64,000 bases of DNA from Eggerthella lenta DSM 2243 (lineage in GTDB: Bacteria; Actinomycetota; Coriobacteriia; Coriobacteriales; Eggerthellaceae). This document shows positions 38,927-47,748 of this stretch, piece by piece. The notes beneath the pieces are model-generated. The model was not told the DNA's origin, searched no databases, and was given only the letters and a program-made list of their open reading frames with translations. A program made the translations under genes and the position numbers. The number at the start of each line of letters is the position of its first letter. Positions within the stretch are counted from its first letter, which is position 1. The DNA lies in assembly GCF_000024265.1 (NCBI RefSeq), contig NC_013204.1, positions 2,282,180-2,346,179 of the forward strand, given 5' to 3'.

Positions 38927-39987
38927 CCCCGTCCCTTCGCCTCATCCCAAAGCTCGCGGGGAAGATAGTACGATTCGAAGTCCTGCATGAGGCCGTCGGG
39001 GGTTGCTTCGGCGCCGTGGATGGTGCCCTCGTGGACGAAGCCCGCCTTCTCGATCACGCGGCGCGAACGATCGTTGAACGTGTAGTGCGTGCACGTGATC
39101 AGGCCAAGCCCCAGCTCCTCGAAGCCGTAGCGCAGCATCTCGTCCGCCGCCTCGGTCATGCAGCCCCGCCCCCATGCCGTGCGCGCGAGCGCATAGCCCA
39201 GCATGAGGCAGTCGACGTTGCGCCGCTGCGGATCGCGGATGAGGCCGATCGACCCGATGCACGGCCCCGTGGCTCCCGTCCCCGCGCCCGTCTTCTCGAA
39301 GATGCCGAACACATGAGGCTCGCTCGCGATCACCTCCACGAACATGCGCGAGTCCTCGCGCGTGCGGTGCGGGGCCCATCCGGCATCGGGCCCGACGGCG
39401 GGGTCGCTGCAGTAGGCGTACACGTCGTCGATATCGTCGGAAACGAACGGGCGCAGCACGAGGCGCTCGGTCTCGAGCGCAGGGCACTCCCCCGACGTCA
39501 CCGCCAGAATCGCCGGCGGACAACCGGGATGCCGCGCCTCGCCGGCCCGAACGCAAGCCGCGAACCGCACCTCGTCGAGCACCCGCACGCCCGCCTCGCG
39601 CAAGGCGCGCGCCGCCACGCCGTAACCGGGCACGAGCTCGCCGGCGAACGCGCCGTCGTACACGAGGCCGCATCCGCACGAAGGGCTCTTCGCCTTGAGC
39701 ACGGCCAGCTTGCACCCCTGCTCCTGCGCCAGCTCCACCGTCTTGGCGGCTCCGGCCAAAAACGCGTCCGTGACGTCGACCCCGTCCGCGTCCGTCACGC
39801 GCAGCGCGCGCTCGGCGGCGGCGATCTCGCAGGGGGCATGCGGCACAGGCAGCCCGCCCAGCACCTCGGGGCACACGGGAACCATCTCGCAAGCGTCGTG
39901 CAGCTTCAGCACGTCCTCGCAGGGACGCGACTTCCCATCGTAGCGGCACGGCTCCCCCAGCAGGCATGCGCTCACGGCTATCGGCAT
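38923..39987 (-). CDS. DUF523 - GNAT acetyltransferase fusion
   Basis: This 354-residue protein joins two domains. Residues 1-150 are DUF523 (IAVSACLLGEPCRYDG, VCPEVLGGLPVPH, LKAKSPSCGCG), with conserved Cys residues that suggest metal or cluster binding. Residues ~180-350 are a RimJ/RimL-like GNAT N-acetyltransferase (LETERLVLRPFVSDDIDDVYAY, YALARTAWGRGCMTEAADEMLRYGFEELGL, NDRSRRVIEKAGFVHEG). The substrates of both are unknown. The start is ATG 39987. It is convergent with the NUDIX gene. Confidence 0.88.
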   Translation of the reverse strand: MPIAVSACLLGEPCRYDGKSRPCEDVLKLHDACEMVPVCPEVLGGLPVPHAPCEIAAAERALRVTDADGVDVTDAFLAGAAKTVELAQEQGCKLAVLKAKSPSCGCGLVYDGAFAGELVPGYGVAARALREAGVRVLDEVRFAACVRAGEARHPGCPPAILAVTSGECPALETERLVLRPFVSDDIDDVYAYCSDPAVGPDAGWAPHRTREDSRMFVEVIASEPHVFGIFEKTGAGTGATGPCIGSIGLIRDPQRRNVDCLMLGYALARTAWGRGCMTEAADEMLRYGFEELGLGLITCTHYTFNDRSRRVIEKAGFVHEGTIHGAEATPDGLMQDFESYYLPRELWDEAKGRG

Positions 39988-40045
39988 CGCTCGTCCTCGT
40001 TTCGTCGAAAAAACCCAGTATAGCAAAGCCCGCGACTCCGCTGCG

Positions 40046-41239
40046 TTAGCGCGTGCGCGCGAACACTAGAACCGTGGCGACGGCCGCGAACATGGCCAGC
40101 GCCGCAAGCACGCCCACGAGCGTCGTCGCGCCCACGAGCGCGCCCATCATCCCGCTAAGAACCGCCGATCCCGTGTAGCCGATGAGATTGATGGTCGACA
40201 CCACCGTCGCCGTGCTGCGCATGTCGGCCCGCGCGAACAAGAGGCGCAGGCTGCCCGACAGGCACATGCCCGTGGACAGGCCGAACAACGCCACCAGCAC
40301 GAGGAAAGCGCCCAAAGCCCCGGCCGCCATCGCTACGCACATCGCGCACGTGAACACGAGGAGCGCCGCCATCGAAACACGCAACGACACGCCCGACGGC
40401 ATGCGCGCCTCAAGCGGCGCCCCCAACGCGCTGGGCGCCATCGACAGCGCGAGGATAGCCGATGCCATGAACGGGTCGCTCGAACCGAAGCATTCCGCCG
40501 CCACCGGCGAGCTGAACGATTGGAAGAACGTGCCCACGCCCCACGACGCGACGTAGGCGCACGCGGCGATGGGCAGCACACCACGCAGCTTCGCATCCAC
40601 GCCGATCACCGGCTTGCAGGCGGTTCGCAGCGGCACGCGGCTGACGACCGTTTCGGGAGCCGCGGGAATGAGGATCGCGCCCAGCGCCAGCAACGCGATC
40701 ATGATCCAATAGATCAGCGCGTGCTGTTGGGTGACCAAGGACAAGAACCCCACGGCCAGCGAGCCCGCCATCACGCCCAGCAGCGCGCCGCAACCGGCCA
40801 CCGCCAGCCCGAACCCCTCGTAGCGCCCCACGGCGGAATCGACGACCAGCGCCGAAACGGCGCTCATGGCCAAGCCGCACGACACGCCCTGCACGGCTCG
40901 CGCAACCAGCACGATCGTCGGATCGGCCGCTCTCAAGAACAGGAAACAACCGAGCATGGCAAGCAGCAGCGACGCCGCCGCCAAGGGGCGCCGTCCCGCC
41001 GCATCGGACAGCGATCCCGACAAGAACAGCGTCAGCACGACGCCGAACAGGTACATGAGCATGGTGGCGGAGATGTCGGCGTCGGTGAGCCCGATCGCCC
41101 CTTTGTACTCGGAGTACAAAGGGATAGGCACAGCCGAAGCGGCGAACACGGTGACGAAGGCGAACGTGGCGATGACGAGGCCTCGCACCCCTTGCCGAGG
41201 CTGCGAGGATTCCGACGCGTCGACTGCATGCGCGAGCAT
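40046..41239 (-). CDS. Major facilitator superfamily transporter
   Basis: This protein of about 397 residues has twelve predicted membrane helices and MFS features, including SLSDAAGRRPLAAASLLLA (the loop 2-3 G-R-R motif) and RAVQGVSCGLAMSAVSALVVD. The first helix begins near residue 20 (VIATFAFVTVFAASAVPIPLYSEYKGAIG). The YSEYKGAIGLTDADIS segment is typical of the YbfB/CynX-like or drug-efflux groups in actinobacteria. The substrate is unknown. The start is uncertain, as the frame extends to 41362, but family start and hydrophobicity favour 41239. It is divergent from the SNF2 gene. Confidence 0.85.
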   Translation of the reverse strand: MLAHAVDASESSQPRQGVRGLVIATFAFVTVFAASAVPIPLYSEYKGAIGLTDADISATMLMYLFGVVLTLFLSGSLSDAAGRRPLAAASLLLAMLGCFLFLRAADPTIVLVARAVQGVSCGLAMSAVSALVVDSAVGRYEGFGLAVAGCGALLGVMAGSLAVGFLSLVTQQHALIYWIMIALLALGAILIPAAPETVVSRVPLRTACKPVIGVDAKLRGVLPIAACAYVASWGVGTFFQSFSSPVAAECFGSSDPFMASAILALSMAPSALGAPLEARMPSGVSLRVSMAALLVFTCAMCVAMAAGALGAFLVLVALFGLSTGMCLSGSLRLLFARADMRSTATVVSTINLIGYTGSAVLSGMMGALVGATTLVGVLAALAMFAAVATVLVFARTR

Positions 41240-41391
41240 GGCACCATCCGTTCGTTCACCGCGAATTACACCCGCGCTCTTCCCTGCGAGGAGCGATTGC
41301 GGACAGCATAGCATTCCGAACGGACGCAGGGAACACCCGCGTTCGCCCAACGCGGCGCGCACGGTTCTGGATTTCTGGTACCATTGTACGG

Positions 41392-44300
41392 ATGTTCTGC
41401 AATGCTTTCGAGGGAGGGCCGCCGCACCGCATGCTATCCGAAGACGACATCAGCAGGCACTGCCATGCGCGCACGTTGCAACGGGCACGGTCCATCGCAG
41501 CCTCCGACCGCAACATCCTCACAAAGCAGGTCCGCTACAACCCTCCCGAGACCACGCTGTCCGCGTTCGTTGCCAGCAGCAGCGGCTGGAACGACCGTTA
41601 CCGCACCTCCGTCACCTTCGACGAGGACGAAGGCGACCTGGTCGACTACGCCTGCACCTGCCCCGCCTACCGCGAGTATGACGGCATGTGCAAGCACTGC
41701 GTGGCTCTGGCGTTGACGTATCTGGACGCGCCTGAGAAGTTCATGGGCTACCGAGCCCATCGCGCGCCGACCACGTCTTCATGCCTGCTCGAGCTCATGG
41801 AGCGCAGCAAAGCCGCTGCAGAAGCTGAGGAACAGGGCGGCATCGATCTGGAAGCAACCGTCGTGTACGGCTATCGGTCGTGGTCGGCGCACTTCAAGGT
41901 CGTCGGCCCCCAGGGCTCCTACGTCATGAAGAGCATCTCGGACTTCGTCGGCCGCATGCGGCGCGGCGAGCGGTTCTCCTACGGCAAGAAGCTCGCGTTC
42001 ACGCACGTCCCGGCGATGCTCGCCGAGTCGGCGCGCCCCATCGCCCGGTTCCTCGACCGCGCCGTGGCGCTGCGCGAGCAGGCCACCGGCAGCGCGTTTT
42101 GGCGCTACCGCGGACGCGACGAGATCGGACGCGACCTCGACCTGTCGGACTACGAGCTCATCGAGCTGTTGGATCTGCTGGACGGCCGCCCCTTCACCGT
42201 CGAAGGCACCGACTACGGAACGCGCTCCCTCACCCGCGCGCATGTCGTCAGCGCCGACCCCGATGTCGAGGTCTCGGTGCGGCGCACCGACGACGGCGGC
42301 TACGCCATCGAAGCCGACGAGCTGCCTTTCGTGGCGCAGGGCGACCGCATGTACCTGTGGCAGGGCGAGACGTTCTTCCGCTGCTCGGCCGACTTCGCGC
42401 GCACGGCGGGCTTCCTGCGCACCGTGTACGAGAACGACGATGCCCGCCTGTTCGTCAGCCTCGCCGACATGCCCCTGTTCTGCGCCACCGTGCTGCCCGC
42501 CATCGAGAAGCGCCTCCATGTGGAAACGCCGACCGAGATCGGGCTGTTCCGCCCCGTGCCGTGCAAGCTGGAGTTCTACTTCGACAAGACCGACCGCGAC
42601 GTCACCTGCGACGCGCAAGCCGTGTACGGCGAACGCCGCTATCCGCTGCTCGACTCCCCCGCTCGCGACGAGGCGGGCCCCCTGCGCGACGAGAAGCTGG
42701 AGGGTCGCGCGAGGCGGCTGGTCAAGCAGTATTTCGACACATTAGAAGCTCCCCCATCCATCATGCTGAGCGACGAGACGGCGGTGGCCGACCTCGTGTT
42801 CGGCGGCCTTGTCCAGTTCCAGGCGCTGGGCCAGGCGTTCACCACGCCCGCGTTCGACCGGCTGCTCGTAGACAAGAAGCCACGCATCTCGGTGGGCATC
42901 TCGCTGGCGGGCAACCTCATCAACCTGGCCGTGTCCACCGACGACCTGCCCCCGGCCGAGGTGGCGGCGCTGCTGGCGAGCTACCGGCGGCGCAAGCGCT
43001 TCCACCGTCTGAAGAGCGGTGCGTACCTCGATCTGACGGAGTACGACCTCGCTCAGCTCGACCACCTTGCGGAGGACTTCGGCTTCACGCCCAAACAGCT
43101 GGCCGCAGGCGCGGTGGAGCTTCCCGCCTACCACGCGTTCTACCTCGACGAGCAGTTCAAGGGCGCAGAGCGCAACCGCTCGTTCATGCGCTACCTGGAA
43201 AGCTTCCGGGCATCGGCCGGCGAGCCGTGCCCGGTGCCCGACCAGCTGGCCGCCACGCTGCGCCCCTACCAGGCGGAAGGGCTGCGCTGGATGAGCGCGT
43301 TGGCCGACCGCGATCTCGGCGGCATCCTGGCCGACGAGATGGGCCTGGGCAAGTCGGTGCAGCTCATCGCGTTTCTGCTGGCACGCCAGAGCGAGGCGCG
43401 CGCCGTTGGGCCCAGCCTCATCGTGTGCCCCGCCTCCCTCGTGTACAACTGGATGGCCGAGTTCGAGCGCTTCGCCCCGACCCTAGACGTGCGCGCCGCG
43501 GTGGGCGCCAAGCGCGAGCGCATGCGCATCCGCGCCGAGGCGTGCGAGAGAGACGCACGCGAAAGCGAGCTTGCCCGCGACGGGCGCTGCTGCGACGTGC
43601 TGATCACCTCCTACGACCTGCTGCGCATCGACGCGGAGGACTTCGCCCGGCGCGAATTCTACTGCTGCGCGCTCGACGAGGCGCAGTACGTGAAGAACCA
43701 CGCCACCAAGACGGCGCGCGCCGCGAAGCGCGTGCGGGCGCGCCACCGCTTCGCGCTGACCGGAACGCCGATGGAGAACCGTCTGAGCGAGCTGTGGAGC
43801 ATCTTCGACTTCCTCATGCCCGGGCTTCTGGGATCCTACATGCGCTTCCGCGAGCACTTCGAGCTGGACATCACCGGAGGCGACGAGGACGCCGCCCGCC
43901 GTCTGCGCTCCCTCGTGGCACCGTTCATGCTGCGCCGCTTGAAGGCCGACGTGCTGCAAGACTTGCCCGACAAGCTGGAATCGGTGGTGTACGTCCCCAT
44001 GGAGGCCGAGCAGCAGCGCCTGTACGCCGCCCACGAGCAGCAGCTGCGCGACGCGCTGACCCTGCAGAAGAACAACCGCAACAACAAGCAGTTCCACGAG
44101 CGCAAAGTGGAGGTGCTCGCCGAGCTGACGAAGCTGCGCCAGCTGTGCTGCGACCCGCGCCTTCTGTACGAGAACTACGCCGGGCACGCGGCAAAGCTGG
44201 ACGCCATCGCAGAGATCGTGGAATCGGCCATGGACGCCGGCGAGAAGACGCTTGTGTTCTCCCAGTTCACAAGCTTCCTTTCGCTGATCGCCGAAGTGCT

Positions 44301-44700
44301 GGACGCGCACGGCGTGCCCTACTTCACCATCACGGGAACCACGCCGAAGAAGCGCCGGCTCGATCTGGTGAACGCGTTCAACGACGACGACACGCCCGTG
44401 TTCCTCGTGTCGCTCAAAGCGGGTGGCACCGGGCTCAACCTCACCGGCGCGTCGGTGGTGGTGCACGCCGACCCCTGGTGGAACGCCGCTGCGCAGAACC
44501 AGGCCACCGACCGCGCGCACCGCATCGGCCAGACGCAGGTGGTGAGCGTCCACAAGGTCATCGCGAAGGACACCGTCGAAGAGCGCATCCTGCATTTGCA
44601 GGATGCGAAGACCGACCTCGCCGACCAGGTGATCGGCGCCGGCGGCGTGTCGCTGGCGAGCCTGAGCCAGGAGGAGCTGCTCGATTTGCTGGACGGATGA
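41392..44700 (+). CDS. SWIM zinc-finger SNF2-family helicase
   Basis: This 1102-residue protein is a bacterial Snf2-type DNA translocase. Residues ~70-105 hold the SWIM zinc finger (CTCPAYREYDGMCKHCV). The C-terminal half has the SNF2 helicase: DEMGLGKSVQLIAFLL (Walker A), LDEAQYVKN (Walker B), LTGTPMENRLSELW, and GTGLNLTGASVVVHADPWWN with ATDRAHRIGQ. The middle is a helicase-associated region of unknown fold. The role is likely remodelling of protein-DNA or RNA polymerase complexes. An extended -10 (TGG TACCAT, 41376-41384) ends seven bases before ATG 41392, suggesting a leaderless start. ATG 41431, after GAGGGAGG, is the alternative. Confidence 0.93.
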   Translation: MFCNAFEGGPPHRMLSEDDISRHCHARTLQRARSIAASDRNILTKQVRYNPPETTLSAFVASSSGWNDRYRTSVTFDEDEGDLVDYACTCPAYREYDGMCKHCVALALTYLDAPEKFMGYRAHRAPTTSSCLLELMERSKAAAEAEEQGGIDLEATVVYGYRSWSAHFKVVGPQGSYVMKSISDFVGRMRRGERFSYGKKLAFTHVPAMLAESARPIARFLDRAVALREQATGSAFWRYRGRDEIGRDLDLSDYELIELLDLLDGRPFTVEGTDYGTRSLTRAHVVSADPDVEVSVRRTDDGGYAIEADELPFVAQGDRMYLWQGETFFRCSADFARTAGFLRTVYENDDARLFVSLADMPLFCATVLPAIEKRLHVETPTEIGLFRPVPCKLEFYFDKTDRDVTCDAQAVYGERRYPLLDSPARDEAGPLRDEKLEGRARRLVKQYFDTLEAPPSIMLSDETAVADLVFGGLVQFQALGQAFTTPAFDRLLVDKKPRISVGISLAGNLINLAVSTDDLPPAEVAALLASYRRRKRFHRLKSGAYLDLTEYDLAQLDHLAEDFGFTPKQLAAGAVELPAYHAFYLDEQFKGAERNRSFMRYLESFRASAGEPCPVPDQLAATLRPYQAEGLRWMSALADRDLGGILADEMGLGKSVQLIAFLLARQSEARAVGPSLIVCPASLVYNWMAEFERFAPTLDVRAAVGAKRERMRIRAEACERDARESELARDGRCCDVLITSYDLLRIDAEDFARREFYCCALDEAQYVKNHATKTARAAKRVRARHRFALTGTPMENRLSELWSIFDFLMPGLLGSYMRFREHFELDITGGDEDAARRLRSLVAPFMLRRLKADVLQDLPDKLESVVYVPMEAEQQRLYAAHEQQLRDALTLQKNNRNNKQFHERKVEVLAELTKLRQLCCDPRLLYENYAGHAAKLDAIAEIVESAMDAGEKTLVFSQFTSFLSLIAEVLDAHGVPYFTITGTTPKKRRLDLVNAFNDDDTPVFLVSLKAGGTGLNLTGASVVVHADPWWNAAAQNQATDRAHRIGQTQVVSVHKVIAKDTVEERILHLQDAKTDLADQVIGAGGVSLASLSQEELLDLLDG

Positions 44701-44708
44701 GGCGCGGC

Positions 44709-47261
44709 TTAGAACTTGCCGAAGCGTTCGTAGCGGGCTCGCAGCAGCTCGTCGGTCGGCGTTGCGCATAGCTCGTCAAGCGTGGCGCACACGTAGGAGC
44801 GCACGCCCTCGGCCGCCTGCTCGGGGTTCTCATGCGCAGGGCCCGCTCCTTCGGACAGCACGGCGTCCACGATACCCATCTCGCAGGCTTCGGCCGCGCT
44901 CATCTTCATGACGGCGGCCGCCTCGGCGGCGCGCGTGCGATCCTTCCACAGGATGGACGCGAAGCCCTCCGGCGACAGCACCGAGTACACCGCGTGCTCC
45001 TGCATGGCCACGCGATCGGCCAGCGCCAGCGCCAGCGCGCCGCCCGAGCCGCCCTCGCCCAACAGCACGCTCACCACGGGCACGCGCAGGCCCGCGAGCG
45101 CCAGCAGGTTGTCGGCGATGGCGTTGCCCTGCCCGCGCTCCTCGGCCTCCATGCCGCAGAACGCGCCTTGCGTGTCCACGAGGCACACCACGGGGCGGCC
45201 GAACTTCTCGGCCTGACGCATGAGGCGCAAAGATTTGCGGTAGCCCTCCGGCTGCGGGCAGCCGAAGTTGCGCGCGATGCGCTCTTTGAGGTCGCGTCCT
45301 TTCTCTTGCGCGATCACCGTCACCGCGCGACCCCCGATCCAGCCGAGGCCGCACACCACGGCGCCGTCGTCGCCGAACATGCGATCGCCGTGCAGCTCGA
45401 TGAACCCGTCCACGAACGAGTCGATGTAGGCGAGCGCCGTGGGACGATGCACGTTGCGCGCCAACTGAACGCTCTCCCATGCGCGGTTCGACGTGGGCGC
45501 AGTGGCCTCGCGCGCCGCAGCGGACGCGTCCTCCAAAGACACGCCGGCCTCCGCATCGAAACCGCCCGTGCTGAGCGCCTTCTCCAAACGCTTGCGCATG
45601 GAGGAGCCGCGGCGGTCGAAGCGCTCGGTGACGGCCGCCATGCGCCCGCGCAGCTTGGCGCGCGCCGAGTCCACCCCTCCGGCGAAAGGCAAGCCGCCGC
45701 CCACGGTCAAATCGCCGTACGTCACCGTGTTGTACGTATCGGTGCCGCTGGCCAGGTTCTCGCGCACCGCCTCGTAGCTGACGAGGATATCGCGATCGCC
45801 CGGCTCGTGCTCCTGCTCGCCGCGCACAGCCGATGCCGTGGCAAGGTGCAACGCCAGCAAGTGAGCCAGCACGCTGCGCAGCTCGCCGCGCTCCACGATG
45901 GCGTCGATCAGCCCGTGATCCAGCGCGAACTCGGCCGTCTGGAAGCCTTCGGGCAGCTCCTGCTTGATGGTGTCCTTGATGACGCGCTGGCCCGCGAAGC
46001 CGATCAGCGCGCGCGGCTCGGCCAGGATCACGTCGCCCTGCATGGCGAACGACGCGGTCACGCCGCCCGTCGTGGGATCGGTGAGCACCGAGATGTAGGG
46101 GAGCTTCGCCGCAGCATGGCGCTCCAGCGCGCACGACACCTTCGCCATCTGCATGAGTGACACGAGACCCTCCTGCATGCGCGCGCCGCCCGACGCGGTG
46201 AACACCACCACGGGCAGACGCTCGTCGGTCGCGCGCTCCACGAGCCGCGCCACCTTCTCGCCCACGACCGAGCCCATCGAGCCCATGAAGAACTGCGACT
46301 CCATGATGCCGATGGCCACGCGCAAGCCCGCGATACGTCCGACGCCGGTGCGCACGCCCTCCTCCAGACCCGTCTTCTCGCGCTGAGCCTCGAGCTTGCC
46401 CAGGTAGCCGGGGAACTCGAGCGGGTCGGTTTCGGGAACCGTGCGGTTCCATTCCACGAAGCTGTCCGCATCCAGCAAGTCGTCGATGCGCTCGCTCGAC
46501 GACATGCGCAGGTAACCGCCGCAAGCGGGGCACACGTAATGGCCGGCGGCCAGGCTGGGGCCGTCGAACTTGAGGCCGCAGTGCGGGCACGCGCGCCACG
46601 AATCGCCGTCGATAGCGGGTTTGTCGGTAGTGCACAGCACCCAGCCCAGAAGCGGCGCGTCATTGCTGAGCGGGCGGAACACCCGCACGCCGCGAGCCGC
46701 CGTGCGAGCGAGAAAGCTGTCCACCTCGGCCAGCGGCAGCGCCTCGTCGCACAGCAGAACCACCGAAGCCCCGCAGGAGTCGATGGCCGTCAGCACGGCA
46801 TGGCCGTTGCAGAACAGCGCGTCGGAGTACTTCTCGCCCAGGCTCACCGCGCTTTGGGCGAGCTTGATGTGGCTATCGCCCCGATGATCCTGCGTGTACA
46901 CTGCGCAGGCGGCGAAACCCGCATCGCCCACGGCCTGCATCAGGCGCTTCGCGGTTTTCGGGCGCGCCATGACGAGCGCGACGGGCTTGGAGCCCGCATC
47001 GATCCCCCCGGCGCCTTTCGGCGTGCGCGGGGCGGCGGTGGCCAACGCCCGCGGCACGGCGGTGTAGTCGGCCGCGTCGGCAGCATCGTGCGCGTTCGGC
47101 GCTATGGGAAGCGAAGCGGCGGCCTCCTCGGCCATGCGCGCAAGGCGGTAGGCCACGTCGGCCGATTCGCCGATAGGCTCGGCCGCCTTGCGCGGCTTGC
47201 CCTGGGGCAGCACCGTTCCGTCGGATCCGATGGTGATGTAGTTCTGCTTGGCACTCTTCAT
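44709..47261 (-). CDS. accDA: Acetyl-CoA carboxylase carboxyltransferase, AccD-AccA fusion with AccC-like N-terminus
   Basis: This 850-residue protein joins both carboxyltransferase subunits. The AccD part begins with the zinc ribbon (Cys225, Cys228, Cys244, Cys247 in ACPHCGL and VCPACGG), followed by FTASGGARMQEG. The AccA part follows (RMFGDDGAVVCGLGWI, SVLLGEGGSGGALALALAD). Together they transfer carboxyl from biotin to acetyl-CoA, forming malonyl-CoA. Residues ~90-200 resemble the first domain of biotin carboxylase (AGFAACAVYTQDHRGDSHIKLAQSAVSLGE), but the usual NRGEIA motif reads ARPKTA. No accB or accC is seen in the window. It is the last gene of the fatty-acid cluster, 20 bases after fabZ. 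Confidence 0.95.
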   Translation of the reverse strand: MKSAKQNYITIGSDGTVLPQGKPRKAAEPIGESADVAYRLARMAEEAAASLPIAPNAHDAADAADYTAVPRALATAAPRTPKGAGGIDAGSKPVALVMARPKTAKRLMQAVGDAGFAACAVYTQDHRGDSHIKLAQSAVSLGEKYSDALFCNGHAVLTAIDSCGASVVLLCDEALPLAEVDSFLARTAARGVRVFRPLSNDAPLLGWVLCTTDKPAIDGDSWRACPHCGLKFDGPSLAAGHYVCPACGGYLRMSSSERIDDLLDADSFVEWNRTVPETDPLEFPGYLGKLEAQREKTGLEEGVRTGVGRIAGLRVAIGIMESQFFMGSMGSVVGEKVARLVERATDERLPVVVFTASGGARMQEGLVSLMQMAKVSCALERHAAAKLPYISVLTDPTTGGVTASFAMQGDVILAEPRALIGFAGQRVIKDTIKQELPEGFQTAEFALDHGLIDAIVERGELRSVLAHLLALHLATASAVRGEQEHEPGDRDILVSYEAVRENLASGTDTYNTVTYGDLTVGGGLPFAGGVDSARAKLRGRMAAVTERFDRRGSSMRKRLEKALSTGGFDAEAGVSLEDASAAAREATAPTSNRAWESVQLARNVHRPTALAYIDSFVDGFIELHGDRMFGDDGAVVCGLGWIGGRAVTVIAQEKGRDLKERIARNFGCPQPEGYRKSLRLMRQAEKFGRPVVCLVDTQGAFCGMEAEERGQGNAIADNLLALAGLRVPVVSVLLGEGGSGGALALALADRVAMQEHAVYSVLSPEGFASILWKDRTRAAEAAAVMKMSAAEACEMGIVDAVLSEGAGPAHENPEQAAEGVRSYVCATLDELCATPTDELLRARYERFGKF

Positions 47262-47280
47262 CGAACGGCCTCTCGCTCTT

Positions 47281-47730
47281 TTAAGCTTCCGCTTTCGCCA
47301 GCACGTACTTCTGCGTCGCCGACGCGCACACCGCGCCGTCGACGCTCGCCTCCACCTCTGCGACGCACAGACGCGACGAGGACTTCACGATGCGCCCTTT
47401 CAGCGTGAGCGTCTCGCCCGGCTCCACCTGGCGGCGGAACTTCGCGCCGTCGATGCCGGTGAGGAACCCGATGGAGCCCTCGGCTCCGCGCTCGACGAGG
47501 ATGCAGAACGATGCCGCCTGCGCGAGCGCCTCCATGATGATGACGCCCGGCAAAACGGGATGCCCCGGGAAATGCCCCGCGAACAGCGCCAGCTCCGGGT
47601 CGACGTCGAGCTCGGCCGTCACCTCCACGCCCGGCTCACACGCGACGATGCGGCTCACCCAGCAGAACGGGTCGCGATGCGGCAGCACCGCCTCGACGAC
47701 GTCCTTGCCGCAAGGGTATTCGATGTCCAT
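47281..47730 (-). CDS. fabZ: 3-hydroxyacyl-[ACP] dehydratase FabZ
   Basis: This 149-residue hotdog-fold enzyme removes water from 3-hydroxyacyl-ACP in fatty-acid elongation. The catalytic His is in LPHRDPFCWV and the catalytic Glu in HPVLPGVIIMEALAQAAS. Length and motifs match FabZ. FabA is less likely, with no isomerase-type features seen. It follows fabF by 18 bases and precedes accDA by 20 bases, in one minus-strand operon. Confidence 0.97.
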   Translation of the reverse strand: MDIEYPCGKDVVEAVLPHRDPFCWVSRIVACEPGVEVTAELDVDPELALFAGHFPGHPVLPGVIIMEALAQAASFCILVERGAEGSIGFLTGIDGAKFRRQVEPGETLTLKGRIVKSSSRLCVAEVEASVDGAVCASATQKYVLAKAEA

Positions 47731-47748
47731 GGTTCGGCTCCTCCCAAC

